The notes: a model not told the origin generated them from the sequence alone. Counted from the first letter of the stretch, positions 29,545 through 39,233 are shown. The stretch: DNA of 64,000 nt from Bacillus carboniphilus (GCF_020524035.2 NZ_CP129013.1:3348001-3412000), one strand, 5' to 3'. Made by a program: numbers and translations.

Positions 29545-30049
29545 TTATTTACTTGTGTAGAAGAAGGGGTGGTTAAGTATTCTTCCTTCGTACTTTAGAG
29601 TGAAGTAATTAAGTTATCGAGCATTTTAGTTGGGAAATTTAGTGTATTAGATTTTGACTATTATTCAAATATAGGGAAGACTACCTGAAAAGCACCTATT
29701 AAAGGTGCTTTTCCTTTACTTCACAAGATTTGTTTCAAGAATCTCTTAGTAAATGGAGGGTTTATGTATTTTTCTTGGTTATGTTTGTTGTGACCTAGCT
29801 AAAATTAAAAAATTGTATAATACTTCTTTTTGTTCAAAGGTAATATCCTTATTAAATTGGTGATTTCATCGTTGTATAGTTCTAGTCAGGGGGAATTGTG
29901 TTTGTAAATGCTAACGGAGATGCCTTCAGAACATAGGTGGATCTAGGTTGCCAAGGACCTAGTTATTAGTAGATTCTTATTTAAAGTGTGTAACTTTCTT
30001 GATTAGTTTAACGTCAAAAAGATGAAAAGAGCCTACAGGAGGTTAAGAG
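29545..30049. other. Intergenic region
   Basis: No gene seen. Apart from the terminator at 29687-29713, it is AT-rich sequence leading to the ribosome binding site (AGGAGG) of the next gene. Confidence 0.6.
29687..29713 (+). terminator. Terminator after the DUF6143-like gene
   Basis: The ten-pair stem aaaagcacct / aggtgctttt has a five-base loop and is flanked by A and T residues, so it can work on both strands. Confidence 0.8.
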
Positions 30050-30427
30050 ATGAAGAAGATGATGGCAATTTATTTGATGTTGGTAGCAATTTTTTCTCTA
30101 ATGATAGGGTGTTCTTTCAACAGTTCATCAGATGATAAAGGTAAAACTGATGATCTACGCATACAGGGCTATATACTAGAGGTAGCGGAAGAAGAAGTAC
30201 TTTTGGTTAGAGATATAAGCTTATCAGAATTCAATAAAATAAGAGATTTATCTTTAGAAGAGCTAATGGAGAACGATGAATTCTCACATGACCTTATATA
30301 TGTTAAATATGAAAATAGCAGTGAATTTAGTATAGGTGACAGGGTAATTGCTTCAATATCTTCAGATGGTATTTATGAGACTTGGCCAGCTCAAGCTGAA
30401 GCTGAAAAAATTGAGTTGTATAATTGA
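30050..30427 (+). CDS. DUF3221-type lipoprotein
   Basis: 125 residues with a lipoprotein signal: a hydrophobic segment and the lipobox LMIGC, so Cys21 should be lipidated and the protein anchored outside the membrane. The mature part (RIQGYILEVAEEEVLLVRDI ... IYVKYENSSEFSIGDRVIAS) has the beta-strand pattern of the DUF3221 family, which is common in Bacillus and has no known function. The ATG follows AGGAGG. It is a single-gene unit facing a converging gene. Confidence 0.75.
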   Translation: MKKMMAIYLMLVAIFSLMIGCSFNSSSDDKGKTDDLRIQGYILEVAEEEVLLVRDISLSEFNKIRDLSLEELMENDEFSHDLIYVKYENSSEFSIGDRVIASISSDGIYETWPAQAEAEKIELYN

Positions 30428-30606
30428 CTACTCTAAGTATTAATCTGATACAGCTTTTATTTAGGAGCGGTTGGAAGTGAGTTGAACTTAAAATTATGAT
30501 AAGGGTAACGGTCGTTATTGTTCAGATCGTAATGAGTTATCAAATTTGGAGTTAGACAATGATTAATAATAAGATTACATATTATTTTGCACTATGATTT
30601 GAATGT

Positions 30607-30638
30607 AAAAAGGTGTCCCGTGCTTGGGACACCTTTTT
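30607..30638. terminator. Bidirectional terminator between convergent genes
   Basis: The stem aaaaggtgtccc / gggacaccttttt with a six-base loop has A and T runs on its two sides. It serves the lipoprotein gene and the converging DUF457-type gene. Confidence 0.88.
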
Positions 30639-31116
30639 AAAGATAGTATTGAATAATATCTTTTCCATAATAGATAGAGACAATGGCTAAACCGAGAAAA
30701 ACAACCTGTTCAATTAAGCTACCTGTCTTTGTAGTCATTGGAAAACGGATCGATTTTTTAAGAGGATAAAAAAGCATAATCCCCCTTTTCGTCATTCCAT
30801 CAAGAACGAAGTGACTAATCATACCTAGTAAAACACCTGTAGAAATCGCCGAGAAAGGAATAAACGTTTTTAGCAAAGAGGCAATGATGAAAAGAAATAA
30901 TAAGCTATGTGTAAATGTTCTGTGACCGAAAATGGAATTGATAATCTTTGATAAGAATGGAAACCTTCTCCCGATTTTACTTCCACTATGGCAGATATCG
31001 GGGAGAAGGGAGCCGATCATTCCAGATGTGATTAAAATGGCTGGATTGTCGTTTGTTATGGTGAAAGCAACAGCACATGTTGCAACTCCCGCCATCATAT
31101 GTGTTTTTCCTGTCAT
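30637..31116 (-). CDS. YdjM/DUF457-type membrane protein
   Basis: 159 residues. The start MTGKTHMMAGVA is typical of the LexA-regulated YdjM-like, 'membrane-bound metal-dependent hydrolase' family (DUF457). Conserved histidines and aspartates are visible in TGKTH, LLPDICH, FGHRTFTHSLL and ISHFVLDGMTKRGI, and there are about four membrane segments. I set the start at ATG 31116; a longer open frame upstream lacks family similarity. The biochemical role is not established. Confidence 0.82.
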   Translation of the reverse strand: MTGKTHMMAGVATCAVAFTITNDNPAILITSGMIGSLLPDICHSGSKIGRRFPFLSKIINSIFGHRTFTHSLLFLFIIASLLKTFIPFSAISTGVLLGMISHFVLDGMTKRGIMLFYPLKKSIRFPMTTKTGSLIEQVVFLGLAIVSIYYGKDIIQYYL

Positions 31117-31557
31117 GGGTAAATCAACCTTTCTGTTTCTAAGATGTATTCGTGACGGATAGAAGGTTTGATACTGAAAGCAACTTTCCAAGTTTATCAT
31201 AAATATACTTCTCGGGTGAGAGTCGAAAGAAGTATATTTATCGATAAAAGATATGTTCCTAAAAGGTACCTAACTGAGTTTGTAACACCTCTGTTTCTCC
31301 TCACGCGGTTTTTTATATAGAAGGTTTAGTTATAATCTATATGCACACAAGATAAATGGAGCATACAGAATTGATTTATAAAAAGGAAACTTCTTTTTTG
31401 AAAATATGAAGAAATAGACAAAAAGTATCTTTAGTAACATACCATATTTATCCTTAATCTATGCTATAGTAGAAGTAGGAAATATCAATATTAATATTAG
31501 CTGTTTGATTATGTTTTGAGTTATCACATCATTCTTACTTTTTGGAGGTGTTGAGAT
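31117..31557. other. Intergenic region between divergent genes
   Basis: No gene seen. It is AT-rich and contains a possible extended -10 (tgctatagt, about 31462-31470) for the rightward gene. Confidence 0.5.
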
Positions 31558-31927
31558 ATGGACTTCTCTACTATTATTTCTGAAGACCGTATTAAACGAG
31601 CCTATGAAGACGGAGTGTTTGATCATTTAGAAGGATATGGGAAACTGTTACCAAAAGATGATGCTTCTCACCTTCCACCAGAATTACGAATGGCTTATCG
31701 TATCATGAAGAACGGCCGTATGATCGTTGAGACAGAAGTGAAAAAAAGAGATTCTTAATATTGAAGACCTACTTAAAGAAACCAAATCGGAAGAAGAAAG
31801 AAACGATTTAACGAAACAACTCCATTATAAACAGAAGAAACTAGATAGCATTCTTCAAAAAAGAGGTGCTACAAATTCAAACGCTTCGGCTTTTTATAAA
31901 GAGAAAATGATGGATAAGTTGAAATAA
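31558..31927 (+). CDS. DUF1992 (DnaJ-homologue C28-like) protein (one frameshift)
   Basis: The N-terminal 60 residues (DRIKRAYEDGVFDHLEGYGK, LPPELRMAYRIMKNG) are a clear DUF1992 domain, which is widespread and poorly understood. The frame breaks in a run of seven A at 31741-31747; with six A it continues EILNIEDLLKETKSEEE ... YKEKMMDKLK, giving about 122 residues, the usual length. Ribosome binding site TTTGGAGGTG. A terminator follows. Confidence 0.82.
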
Positions 31928-31929
31928 CT

Positions 31930-31962
31930 AGAAACCCATTAACAATAAGGGTTCTTTTTTTT
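31930..31962 (+). terminator. Terminator after the DUF1992 gene
   Basis: Hairpin gaaaccc / gggttc followed by nine T residues. Confidence 0.8.
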
Positions 31963-32140
31963 TACAATTCCCCAATCTAATAAACATAGTGCACGAAGGT
32001 GATAAAAAGAACGTAGCATGGATTAAACGAAATTTTTAGGCTAAGGGATTATCGTCCTTTGTTTGAAGTGAGTCAATATAGCATTGTTCTATCTTTAAAT
32101 GATTATTGTTATACTAAGACATTAAAGGAGGAATGTTCTA

Positions 32141-32344
32141 ATGACAAATGGTGGTTGTATTAAATGTGGACATACAGAAGCAGGACAAAAAGAGATTGCT
32201 ACATCTGGAACAGGGTTATCAAAAATGTTCGATGTGCAGCACAACAAATTCATGGTGGTATATTGCAAAAACTGTGGTTATTGTGAGCTATATAATAAGA
32301 ACACTTCAGCGGCAAGTAATATTGTTGATTTGTTCTTTGGTTGA
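32141..32344 (+). CDS. Zinc-ribbon nucleic-acid-binding-type protein
   Basis: 67 residues with two CxxC knuckles, CIKCG near the start and CKNCGYCELY near residue 45, forming a zinc ribbon. The C-terminus NIVDLFFG matches short zinc-ribbon proteins of unknown role common in Bacillus. AAAGGAGGAATG precedes the ATG. Confidence 0.8.
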   Translation: MTNGGCIKCGHTEAGQKEIATSGTGLSKMFDVQHNKFMVVYCKNCGYCELYNKNTSAASNIVDLFFG

Positions 32345-32504
32345 TAACTGTAAATCCTTTTAACATTGTTGCAAGGAAATAGAAGTATCTTTCTGTAGCT
32401 CAAATGGATAAAACTAAAATGATAAATGAATTGTGAGAACGGTCAAGTCACCAAAGGAGTCAAATGCCCATATAATACATCAAGATTTTAAGTAGGTGAT
32501 GTTT

Positions 32505-33416
32505 ATGTGGGCTTTACTTGGATATTCTTTTTCACTTTTGACTTTAATCGTAGTGACAACCGCTCTTTTTTTAAGAAATCTATTAATCTATCCTCGTACT
32601 TTTCGGTATGAAGAAACATTTGAGTTAGGGATTAAAAAGGGAGAAATTAATGTAGTGAAATATCATACACTAGAAAAGTATGAGTTATACATTGATTCAA
32701 AGTTTGGCTATAAGATACACGGTTTGTTATTTCCTTTGAAAAGAGAATCAAAAAAAGCGATCATTATAGCTCATGGTATAAGATGGAGTTTATTTGGAAA
32801 TGTAAAATACATCGACCTGTTTCACAGGCTAGGCTATCATGTATTAACGTATGACCAGAGGTTTCATGGGAAAAGTGAAGGGTCACATACGTCTTTTGGC
32901 TTTTTTGAAAAATATGATATGCAAGCATGGGTAGATTATTTATATAAAAAATTAGGCGATGATGCCCAAATAGGGGTGTTAGGTGAATCGTTAGGTGCAG
33001 CAACAGCATTACAAGCGTTAAAAGATTATCCAAAGATCGCTTTCTGTATAGCGGATTGTGCGTATAGCAATTTAATAGATTTACTCAAAAGTCATCTTTT
33101 CTTTTTCAATAGACTATCCCTTTCCTTAATTATTCCAATTACGAGCTTTTTTACGAAAATGTTTCACGGTTGGAGTTTTAAGCAAATTTCTCCTATTAAC
33201 CATCTTCATGAAACAAACACGCCTATTTTATTAATTCACGGCGAGAAAGATCGCATTATTCCGAAACGAATGAGTGAAGAAATGTATAGAAAGATTCGAG
33301 GAATCAAACAACTTTATATTGTACCGAATGCAGGACACACAGAAGCCTATGTATACGACCCATTAAATTATGAGTCGGTGGTTAAAGAATTTTTAGAGTT
33401 AATTGAAAAGAGATAA
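32505..33416 (+). CDS. Alpha/beta hydrolase, membrane-anchored
   Basis: 303 residues. An N-terminal hydrophobic segment (about 5-27) acts as an anchor. The alpha/beta hydrolase core shows IIIAHGIRWS (oxyanion loop), YDQRFHGKSEG, the nucleophile elbow GESLGAA, HGEKDRIIP (acidic residue) and NAGHTEAY (catalytic His). It resembles B. subtilis YqkD-type hydrolases. Substrate unknown. I use the ATG at 32505, six bases after AGGTG; earlier GTG/ATG codons overlap the ribosome binding site. Confidence 0.85.
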   Translation: MWALLGYSFSLLTLIVVTTALFLRNLLIYPRTFRYEETFELGIKKGEINVVKYHTLEKYELYIDSKFGYKIHGLLFPLKRESKKAIIIAHGIRWSLFGNVKYIDLFHRLGYHVLTYDQRFHGKSEGSHTSFGFFEKYDMQAWVDYLYKKLGDDAQIGVLGESLGAATALQALKDYPKIAFCIADCAYSNLIDLLKSHLFFFNRLSLSLIIPITSFFTKMFHGWSFKQISPINHLHETNTPILLIHGEKDRIIPKRMSEEMYRKIRGIKQLYIVPNAGHTEAYVYDPLNYESVVKEFLELIEKR

Positions 33417-33432
33417 AAAAGAGGAGACATGA

Positions 33433-33468
33433 GAATGCTTTTAAAAAGTATTCTTTATTTTTGTATGT
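33433..33468 (+). terminator. Terminator after the hydrolase gene
   Basis: Hairpin agaatgctt / aagtattct followed by a T-rich tail. Confidence 0.72.
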
Positions 33469-33532
33469 AATAAAAGTGTAATTTTACATATAAAATATAG
33501 TATTATACTTATTGAAGGTGGTGATTTTAAAT

Positions 33533-33832
33533 ATGAAAATCTTAAATTCTTTATATTATCTCTTATTGATTTTAGGGATTATCGTTCTCTTGTATCATTT
33601 TCTAGCATGGGGAATAGTGGGTAGTTATATTATAAATGAAGAAAGTTTTCAAGATTATTTGGTTTTCACAGACCCACCTTATAATAAAAGCAGTATATCT
33701 GATTTAGATAAATTCATTTACGGTGCGAGTATTTCAAATCATCATTATTATGTCATAGCTACTCTCATATTTATAACCATTATTACGATGATAAAACATT
33801 TTTGTGGTCGAAAATCCGATGAAACTTTCTGA
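33533..33832 (+). CDS. Small two-helix membrane protein, hypothetical
   Basis: 99 residues from the ATG at 33533, preceded by AGGTGGTGA. There are two predicted membrane helices (about 4-28, YYLLLILGIIVLLYHFLAW, and about 75-92, IATLIFITIITMI) with a polar loop between. No family recognised. Confidence 0.6.
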   Translation: MKILNSLYYLLLILGIIVLLYHFLAWGIVGSYIINEESFQDYLVFTDPPYNKSSISDLDKFIYGASISNHHYYVIATLIFITIITMIKHFCGRKSDETF

Positions 33833-33917
33833 ACTGATAATCGTATTTTATTTTAACGTGTATAGTTTAATATAGGGGATAACCTCCATAAATATAATTT
33901 CACTAGGAAGTGATCTG

Positions 33918-34205
33918 ATGAAAATCTTGTTTGCTCTGTTGGTTATAATTGGATGTTTTATTTTGTTTAACTGGCTAATGGGATATAGAAAAGGGAATAT
34001 CGTTATTGATTTTGATGAGCGCTTTTTTAATCGTGATCGGTATATCTCAGCAATTAAAAAGAAACTTGAGAGTGAAGGGAGAATGGTTGAATATAAAGGT
34101 GGGGGAAGATTCTTGATTGATGGAAAAACGTATCTATTTATAGAGCGTAACGTCAGTATGGGAAATGTACCGTTACAAAGAACGATATTAAAACTAGAAA
34201 AATAG
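33918..34205 (+). CDS. Single-pass hypothetical protein
   Basis: 95 residues: one N-terminal membrane helix (ILFALLVIIGCFILFNWLMG), then a small cytosolic domain (RDRYISAIKKKLESEGRMVE ... GRFLIDGKTYLFIERNV) that resembles a tiny alpha/beta fold. Not recognised. It lies 12 bases before the next gene, so they share a transcript. Confidence 0.65.
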   Translation: MKILFALLVIIGCFILFNWLMGYRKGNIVIDFDERFFNRDRYISAIKKKLESEGRMVEYKGGGRFLIDGKTYLFIERNVSMGNVPLQRTILKLEK

Positions 34206-34217
34206 GGGAATAAAAAA

Positions 34218-34694
34218 ATGAAAGTATTGAACATACGTCATATACCGAAAGCAACCATAACAGAGTTCTTTAATAAGCATTGGGGAAGTAGCGAAATGGT
34301 GATCTCTTCGGGAGTATATCAATGTGATGAACTGGAGGGATACGTGGTCATAAACGATCAAAAAGAGATCATAGGTTTAGTCACTATTATTCTTTCTAAG
34401 GAAGAGTGTGAAATCATTTCACTAGATAGCCTTGTGGAGAGAAAAGGAATAGGTAGTCTACTTATGAAAGAAGTAGAAGCATATGCTAAAAACCATTCTT
34501 GTTTTAAAATGAAAGTGACTACAACGAACGATAATTTACTAGCTCTAGGGTTCTATCAAAGGCGTGGTTATCAAATAACAGAAGTAATCAAAAATGCAGT
34601 AGTTCAAGCAAGGGAAATCAAGCCCCAAATTCCCATGATCGCAGAAAATGGAATTCCAATAAGGGACGAGCTAATCTTAGAAAAAATGATTTAA
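34218..34694 (+). CDS. GNAT-family N-acetyltransferase
   Basis: 158 residues. The acetyl-CoA-binding motif A is seen as LDSLVERKGIGSLLMKEVEA (V-x-x-R-K/G-x-G-x-G/A variant), followed by the NDNLLALGFYQRRGYQ motif B. Substrate not predictable. Ribosome binding is weak (AGGGGAATAAAAAA). A terminator follows. Confidence 0.83.
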   Translation: MKVLNIRHIPKATITEFFNKHWGSSEMVISSGVYQCDELEGYVVINDQKEIIGLVTIILSKEECEIISLDSLVERKGIGSLLMKEVEAYAKNHSCFKMKVTTTNDNLLALGFYQRRGYQITEVIKNAVVQAREIKPQIPMIAENGIPIRDELILEKMI

Positions 34695-34728
34695 TCTACA
34701 TCTTTATGGTGTAGCTTTTTGTTTGCTT
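34695..34728 (+). terminator. Terminator after the acetyltransferase gene
   Basis: Stem ctacatc / ggtgtag with a five-base loop, then ctttttgttt. Confidence 0.8.
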
Positions 34729-34949
34729 TGATTGAAAGGGAAAATTCTGATAGTTTCAACTTTTGCTTGATCTATGAAAAAATCTTCAATTAATGATAAG
34801 ATAAAAACATTGGTGTAAAGACAGGTGTTTGAACTTTACTTTAAAAGAGGTGCGGTTTCTACTATATTAATCACATTTAAACAATGTGGTATGTTTTTTG
34901 TGTTATTTCCCTTTGTAAACAGGGTTTAATACATCATGGAGGTATCATA

Positions 34950-36590
34950 ATGAAAACAATGAAAGAGATGCAACAATTATTTCCTAGTATTGATGGAAAT
35001 GAACAACAACGCAATGATTTTTTAGGCTATGTTTCAGAACTAGTGTCCAAATTAGATGAATTAAAAGATCCAAAAAAATTATCTTTAGGTGAGATGCCGG
35101 ATTACACAAAAGATTACTATGAACAAGTTATGAACCAAGCAATGATACCCGAAAATGGGGTGGCGATTCAAGAATTGATTGACCAATTAATTGAACTCGC
35201 AAAAGGTCAACGATATATTAATAGTAATTACGTCGCGAATGCAGTCCCACTACCGAATATACCAAGTTTATTAGGGAATCTATTAATGGTTTTGACTAAT
35301 GGAAATGGTTTGTGGGATGTGGAAGGAGCTGCTCCTGCACTTGCAGAAGTGAAAATTACGAGTATGTTATCAAAGATGATTGGCTACAACCCAGAAAAAA
35401 GCGGTGGATATACTACATGGGGAGGACAAGGAGCCGTATTTAATTCATTGCGATTGGCTATTACGAGACAGTTCCCTGAATCAAATAAAGAAGGGATTCC
35501 TAATAACCTGTACTGCTTTTGCTCTGAATTGAGTCATTATAGCTTATATAAATCGGTTGAAGCAACTGGAATTGGAATTAATAATATGATTCGAGTAAAA
35601 GTAAATGATGACCATTCGATGAACATTGACGATTTAAAAGAAAAGATAGAAGCGGTCATTGCCAATGGTGGTATTCCTCTATATATCCTTGCTACGATGG
35701 GTACAACTGATACGTTCGGAATCGATTCCATCAAAGAAATCAAGGAAGTTGCTATGAAACTAGAAGATGAGCATAACTTAAAGCCAATCTATATTCACGC
35801 TGATTCAGCGATGGGTGGAATGTATACGTTCTTTAATGACTATGACTTTGCCCAAAACCCATTGGACTTTGAGCCACGTGTTTGTGATACGTTATCCAAT
35901 TTTCAATCAAAATTTAAGTTTATTCATTTAGCAGATAGTATGGTTTTTGATTTTCACAAATTAGGTCAAACGCCGTATATTTCGAGTCTTTTCCTTGTGA
36001 AAAATAAATCTGACTTAGTCAATGTTGATTTGGATTCATCAGAAACTCCTTATATAGGAAATCGCGGATATGGAAGCTATCACACAAGTTATACTTTAGA
36101 ATGTTCCCGAATGGGAAGTTCGATTACCATCTTGGCTTCTCTTCTTGGTCTTGGAATTGAAGGTTATCAAAGATTACTAGCAAACTATATATTAGTTAAT
36201 CATCATTTTAGAGATTCGTTAAAAGAGAGCTTTTCAAATGTTGCCGTGACAAATGAGGTCTCTCCTATTACAACGTTTAGATTCTATCAAGACGAAGTAG
36301 TATGGGAAAAGGAAAAAAACGGTGAACTCACAATCGATGAAATAAGAGAGATCAATGACTATAATGACGGATTTGCAGAGTTAATCGGTATCGAGCGAGA
36401 CGTTGTTTATTTTGGAAATACGAAAAAGCAACGATTGATTTTGCCAAAAGGATCTGAAAAAAGGATCCCAATTTACGCACATAAATTTTTCAGTATTTCT
36501 CCTTATACAACAGTTGAAGAGGTTGAAAGGTATATTGGGTTCTTAAAAGATCATATGAATATGTATGAAAAACAGCCTGTACTCATGTAA
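34950..36590 (+). CDS. PLP-dependent group II decarboxylase-like protein
   Basis: 546 residues with the aspartate-aminotransferase fold of group II amino acid decarboxylases. Visible landmarks are GGYTTWGGQGAVFNSLRLA (cofactor phosphate region), CSELSHYSLYKS, IHADSAMGG (Asp that contacts the pyridine nitrogen) and DFHKLGQTPY with the Schiff-base lysine. The amino acid substrate cannot be assigned; some homologs are annotated as tyrosine or glutamate decarboxylases. The start is ATG 34950 behind ATGGAGGT. It is a single-gene unit with a hairpin after the stop. Confidence 0.85.
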   Translation: MKTMKEMQQLFPSIDGNEQQRNDFLGYVSELVSKLDELKDPKKLSLGEMPDYTKDYYEQVMNQAMIPENGVAIQELIDQLIELAKGQRYINSNYVANAVPLPNIPSLLGNLLMVLTNGNGLWDVEGAAPALAEVKITSMLSKMIGYNPEKSGGYTTWGGQGAVFNSLRLAITRQFPESNKEGIPNNLYCFCSELSHYSLYKSVEATGIGINNMIRVKVNDDHSMNIDDLKEKIEAVIANGGIPLYILATMGTTDTFGIDSIKEIKEVAMKLEDEHNLKPIYIHADSAMGGMYTFFNDYDFAQNPLDFEPRVCDTLSNFQSKFKFIHLADSMVFDFHKLGQTPYISSLFLVKNKSDLVNVDLDSSETPYIGNRGYGSYHTSYTLECSRMGSSITILASLLGLGIEGYQRLLANYILVNHHFRDSLKESFSNVAVTNEVSPITTFRFYQDEVVWEKEKNGELTIDEIREINDYNDGFAELIGIERDVVYFGNTKKQRLILPKGSEKRIPIYAHKFFSISPYTTVEEVERYIGFLKDHMNMYEKQPVLM

Positions 36591-36593
36591 ATA

Positions 36594-36612
36594 AAGGGGG
36601 ATTTCCCCCTTA
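36594..36612. terminator. Hairpin between convergent genes
   Basis: Near-perfect palindrome aaggggga / tttcccctt between the decarboxylase gene and the next minus-strand gene. No good T run, so termination is only probable. Confidence 0.55.
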
Positions 36613-37218
36613 CTCATTGAGTTCTAGCTTCATGACGATTTTTTTATGCTCTTCTTCTTTATATGCATTAAAGATAACTTTCACCCAATTAAGTTCTTCT
36701 ATATTGGTCCTTTCTAAGTTCCAAAAAATAACTCCTTTTTTTGAAACCTCTCCAAAAATTTCACCACCAATAGGGTCTGAACACGAATCCTCTACGAATT
36801 CCACCTGTTCTCCAGTTGAAGTGACTAAAACGCCTTGATCAGGAAAGACGGAGAAGGTGTCATCAGTCGTGTTTTCTAAAACAAACTGGACACCGATTGA
36901 CGATGGGGGATGATTCGAAAGTAAAACCTCTTCAATTTCCATTTTAAGTCCTTTATAATTTTCAGAGGCCATTCCTCTGTATATCTTCCAATCTTTTTCC
37001 TCAATAAAATTATTTCTTATTGAGTCAATTTCGCTTATATCTGTCTTATTTTTCTGTAAATCAATCATTTGTTCTTCATATTTCGTTGAAATCTGCTCTA
37101 TTTCTTGTTGATGATCTTCTTCTGTTATTCCATGAGGAGAGAAAATATAGCCTAAAATAAAAAATATGATTCCAATAAAAGCCGCTTTAATGAATAGCCG
37201 TTCTCTACTACGCTTCAA
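36610..37218 (-). CDS. Membrane-anchored hypothetical protein with a DUF4352-like domain
   Basis: 202 residues from TTG 37218, eight bases after AAAGGA; an ATG at 37227 overlaps that site and is less likely. A membrane anchor (FIKAAFIGIIFFILGYIF) is followed by an acidic coiled-coil stretch (DHQQEIEQISTKYEEQMIDL) and a beta-rich domain (VLLSNHPPSSIGVQFVLENT ... VLVTSTGEQVEF) that resembles the Ig-like extracellular DUF4352 family. Function unknown. Confidence 0.68.
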   Translation of the reverse strand: MKRSRERLFIKAAFIGIIFFILGYIFSPHGITEEDHQQEIEQISTKYEEQMIDLQKNKTDISEIDSIRNNFIEEKDWKIYRGMASENYKGLKMEIEEVLLSNHPPSSIGVQFVLENTTDDTFSVFPDQGVLVTSTGEQVEFVEDSCSDPIGGEIFGEVSKKGVIFWNLERTNIEELNWVKVIFNAYKEEEHKKIVMKLELNE

Positions 37219-37805
37219 CGTGATCATCCTTTGAAAGAAGTAACAGTACAATATTTAGGATAAATTATAAAATGTTATTTATCAACGGTATTTGTAAAAG
37301 ATTAATAAATATATATATAAATTCCTATAATGAATTTATAAAAACCCTACTTTATTCCTAAATATAGAAATGAAGGAGGGGGATTTCTCTATCTAATTTT
37401 AAATTGCAGTCATTATTTCCATTTAGTTACAAGTATGGTACTGTATAAGAGGAAGGGCTTTTATAATTAAAAATAAGTATAAAAACTTGTTCTTATTTAA
37501 ATTATGTGTTTAATGTTGTCTAGCTCCGTCGCCCAGCGACTCGTAAGTTTTCGCCCTCCTCCTTTTGATAAGTCAACATCGAAGTCTTAGACTTTTCGTG
37601 TTTCCTTTATCTCATATGGAGTGCTCAAGCCCCTTCGTCGCTAAACGGTCTCCTGCACCTTCCTTTTTTATCGGATACTTTGTTCCTAAATTTAGAGAAT
37701 GTTTTGAGTTTAATAAAAGGTAAAATGATTCCTCATAAAAATGTGGGGGTAGGGATGTTAGGATGGGTTATTCATATCATTATGGCTATTTAAGTGATTG
37801 TTTTG
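37219..37805. other. Intergenic region with a dispersed repeat
   Basis: No gene seen. It contains the first copy of the roughly 200-base 'gtctagctcc' repeat (37471-37668) and otherwise AT-rich sequence. Confidence 0.6.
37471..37668 (+). repeat. Dispersed repeat ('gtctagctcc' family), copy A
   Basis: About 200 bases, homologous over their full length to 48518-48715. Shared landmarks are aagtataaaaa near the left end, gtctagctcc, cgactcgtaagttttcgccc, cttttcgtgtttcctttatc and gtgctcaagccccttcgtcg. Copy A is somewhat worn at its right end (ggtctcctgcaccttcc). The unit has no open reading frame. Confidence 0.82.
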
Positions 37806-38691
37806 ATGAAAAAAATAGATGATCGAACATTACATATTGCCTTTGACGAACCGACAGCTAATGGATTGGAAAATTTGTTGAAGTACGAGAGTGATCAAAA
37901 AGTAATGGCTGGTCCTCATCTGTTTTCAATTGGTCCCCTCTACGAATTGGATAAAAAAGAAGGGGAGGGAAAAACGCTATCAATGGTTATTTGACCATAT
38001 GGATTATGAAAAGGACTATATGTATCAATACCTTTATAAGTGGGATAACCTGGTTGAAACCTTGTCGCGCATATCTGAATCCTCTCAAGTAGTCATTTGG
38101 GTGAGTGATAATGCGAATGAGCAAACCGGAATACGGTATGTTCTTTACTTGTTAAAGAACAAGGATTGTCCAATTTTTGTTTTAAATATGAATGAGCTAT
38201 ACAAACAGCATTTCAAAGGTGAAAGAAATATGATCACGTCAGGTCAAATCAAGCGCGAAGAATTGGAGGTCCTTTATCGTGAAATTGAAAACAATGAGCC
38301 TTTATCTAGTCATGAACGTAAAGATTTAGAAAAACAGTGGGGAGAACTTTCGGAAAAGCAAAAGGTTTTGCGTATTTGGAGAAGTAATCAAATAATAGAT
38401 GTGGATGAAAATTATTTTGATATGATAATCATCAAAAAGGCCCAAGATTTATATATAGAACATGGGATCATAGGGTTTATGCACGCCTCAAGGTTGATAG
38501 GAGTCGTTATAGAAGAAATCATTGATAAACATAAACAATATATTGACTTCAATTATTTGAACTACCGATTAAGGGAGTTAATTTCAAAAGAGGTTTTTGA
38601 AAGAAAAGACGCTTTAAATTCTTTGATGGATTGTCGTATAAACTACTTAGTAAAACTAGCAAAATGTTACTTTCAAAAAGGAGAGGATTAA
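37806..38691 (+). CDS. DUF1835-domain protein (one frameshift)
   Basis: The N-terminal half has the DUF1835 pattern: LHIAFDEPTANGLENLL, LFSIGPL, and after repair RYQWLFDHMDYEKDYMYQ. The later part (SESSQVVIWVSDNANEQTGI ... YLLKNKDCPIFVLNMNEL) continues the family fold, followed by a C-terminal helical domain (ESLSSHERKDLEKQW-like, VLRIWRSNQIIDVDE). The frame breaks in a run of five A (37970-37974); four A rejoin it, giving about 294 residues. No good ribosome binding site before the ATG at 37806. Function unknown. Confidence 0.78.
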
Positions 38692-38692
38692 A

Positions 38693-38857
38693 ATGGGATG
38701 GGCTATTCTTGTAATGGTTTCCTACTTACCAATTATCTATTGAATTCATAAACATCTAGATTTTTTAGAAGATGAGGTCAGAAGGATAGAAAAGAGGGGG
38801 GATGTCCTCAAAAATCTAACACTATATATCCCATTTATTCCAAAAATCGCTTTTTAA
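38693..38857 (+). pseudogene. Small membrane protein gene with an in-frame stop
   Basis: An ATG overlapping the previous gene's end region, with GGAGAGGA upstream, reads MGWAILVMVSYLPIIY, then TGA (38741-38743). The same frame continues IHKHLDFLEDEVRRIEKRGD and beyond to a TAA at 38855. A hydrophobic helix followed by a charged coiled segment suggests one 54-residue protein interrupted by a stop. The tail overlaps the converging DCC gene by 23 bases. Confidence 0.5.
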
Positions 38858-39233
38858 GTTCAGGAGTAGGCATCATACAAGAGTCTTGTTGACCAAACCA
38901 TTTATAACGGTTCTTCGCAACATAGTTATAGATAAAATCTCTAATTGGTTTTGGAACGAGGATGAAAATAAAGAGCAAGCGCCAAAAGCCGCCTAATGTT
39001 TTAAACATATGCAAAGCTGCTGTTGACTTTGTGTAATATTTGTCACCTTCAACATAAACAAATGAATCAAAATTTGTTTGACAGAGGCCGAACTTGTTTA
39101 GGTAGTTTTGGCCTGATTCAGATTGTAAGGATGCAAATAAGAAACGCGCATGATGATCCCTTTTGATAATAAACCGGACAAGATCATTACATAAATTGCA
39201 CACACCATCAAATAAAAGGATCGGTTTATTCAT
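38835..39233 (-). CDS. DCC-family thiol-disulfide oxidoreductase-like protein (DUF393)
   Basis: 132 residues. The DCC signature is seen as LFDGVCNLCNDLVRFII, with the CxxC pair after the DG dipeptide. The conserved STAALHMFKTLGGFWRL and FIYNYVAKNRYKWFG segments follow, as in the DUF393 family. These proteins have a thioredoxin-like fold; their true substrates are unknown. The ATG at 39233 lies on the minus strand downstream of GGAGTTGA. Confidence 0.87.
   Translation of the reverse strand: MNKPILLFDGVCNLCNDLVRFIIKRDHHARFLFASLQSESGQNYLNKFGLCQTNFDSFVYVEGDKYYTKSTAALHMFKTLGGFWRLLFIFILVPKPIRDFIYNYVAKNRYKWFGQQDSCMMPTPELKKRFLE

Noticed and set aside
38741-38743. Selenocysteine at the internal TGA
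   Set aside because: No SECIS-like hairpin or selenoprotein family resemblance; a nonsense mutation or error is simpler.
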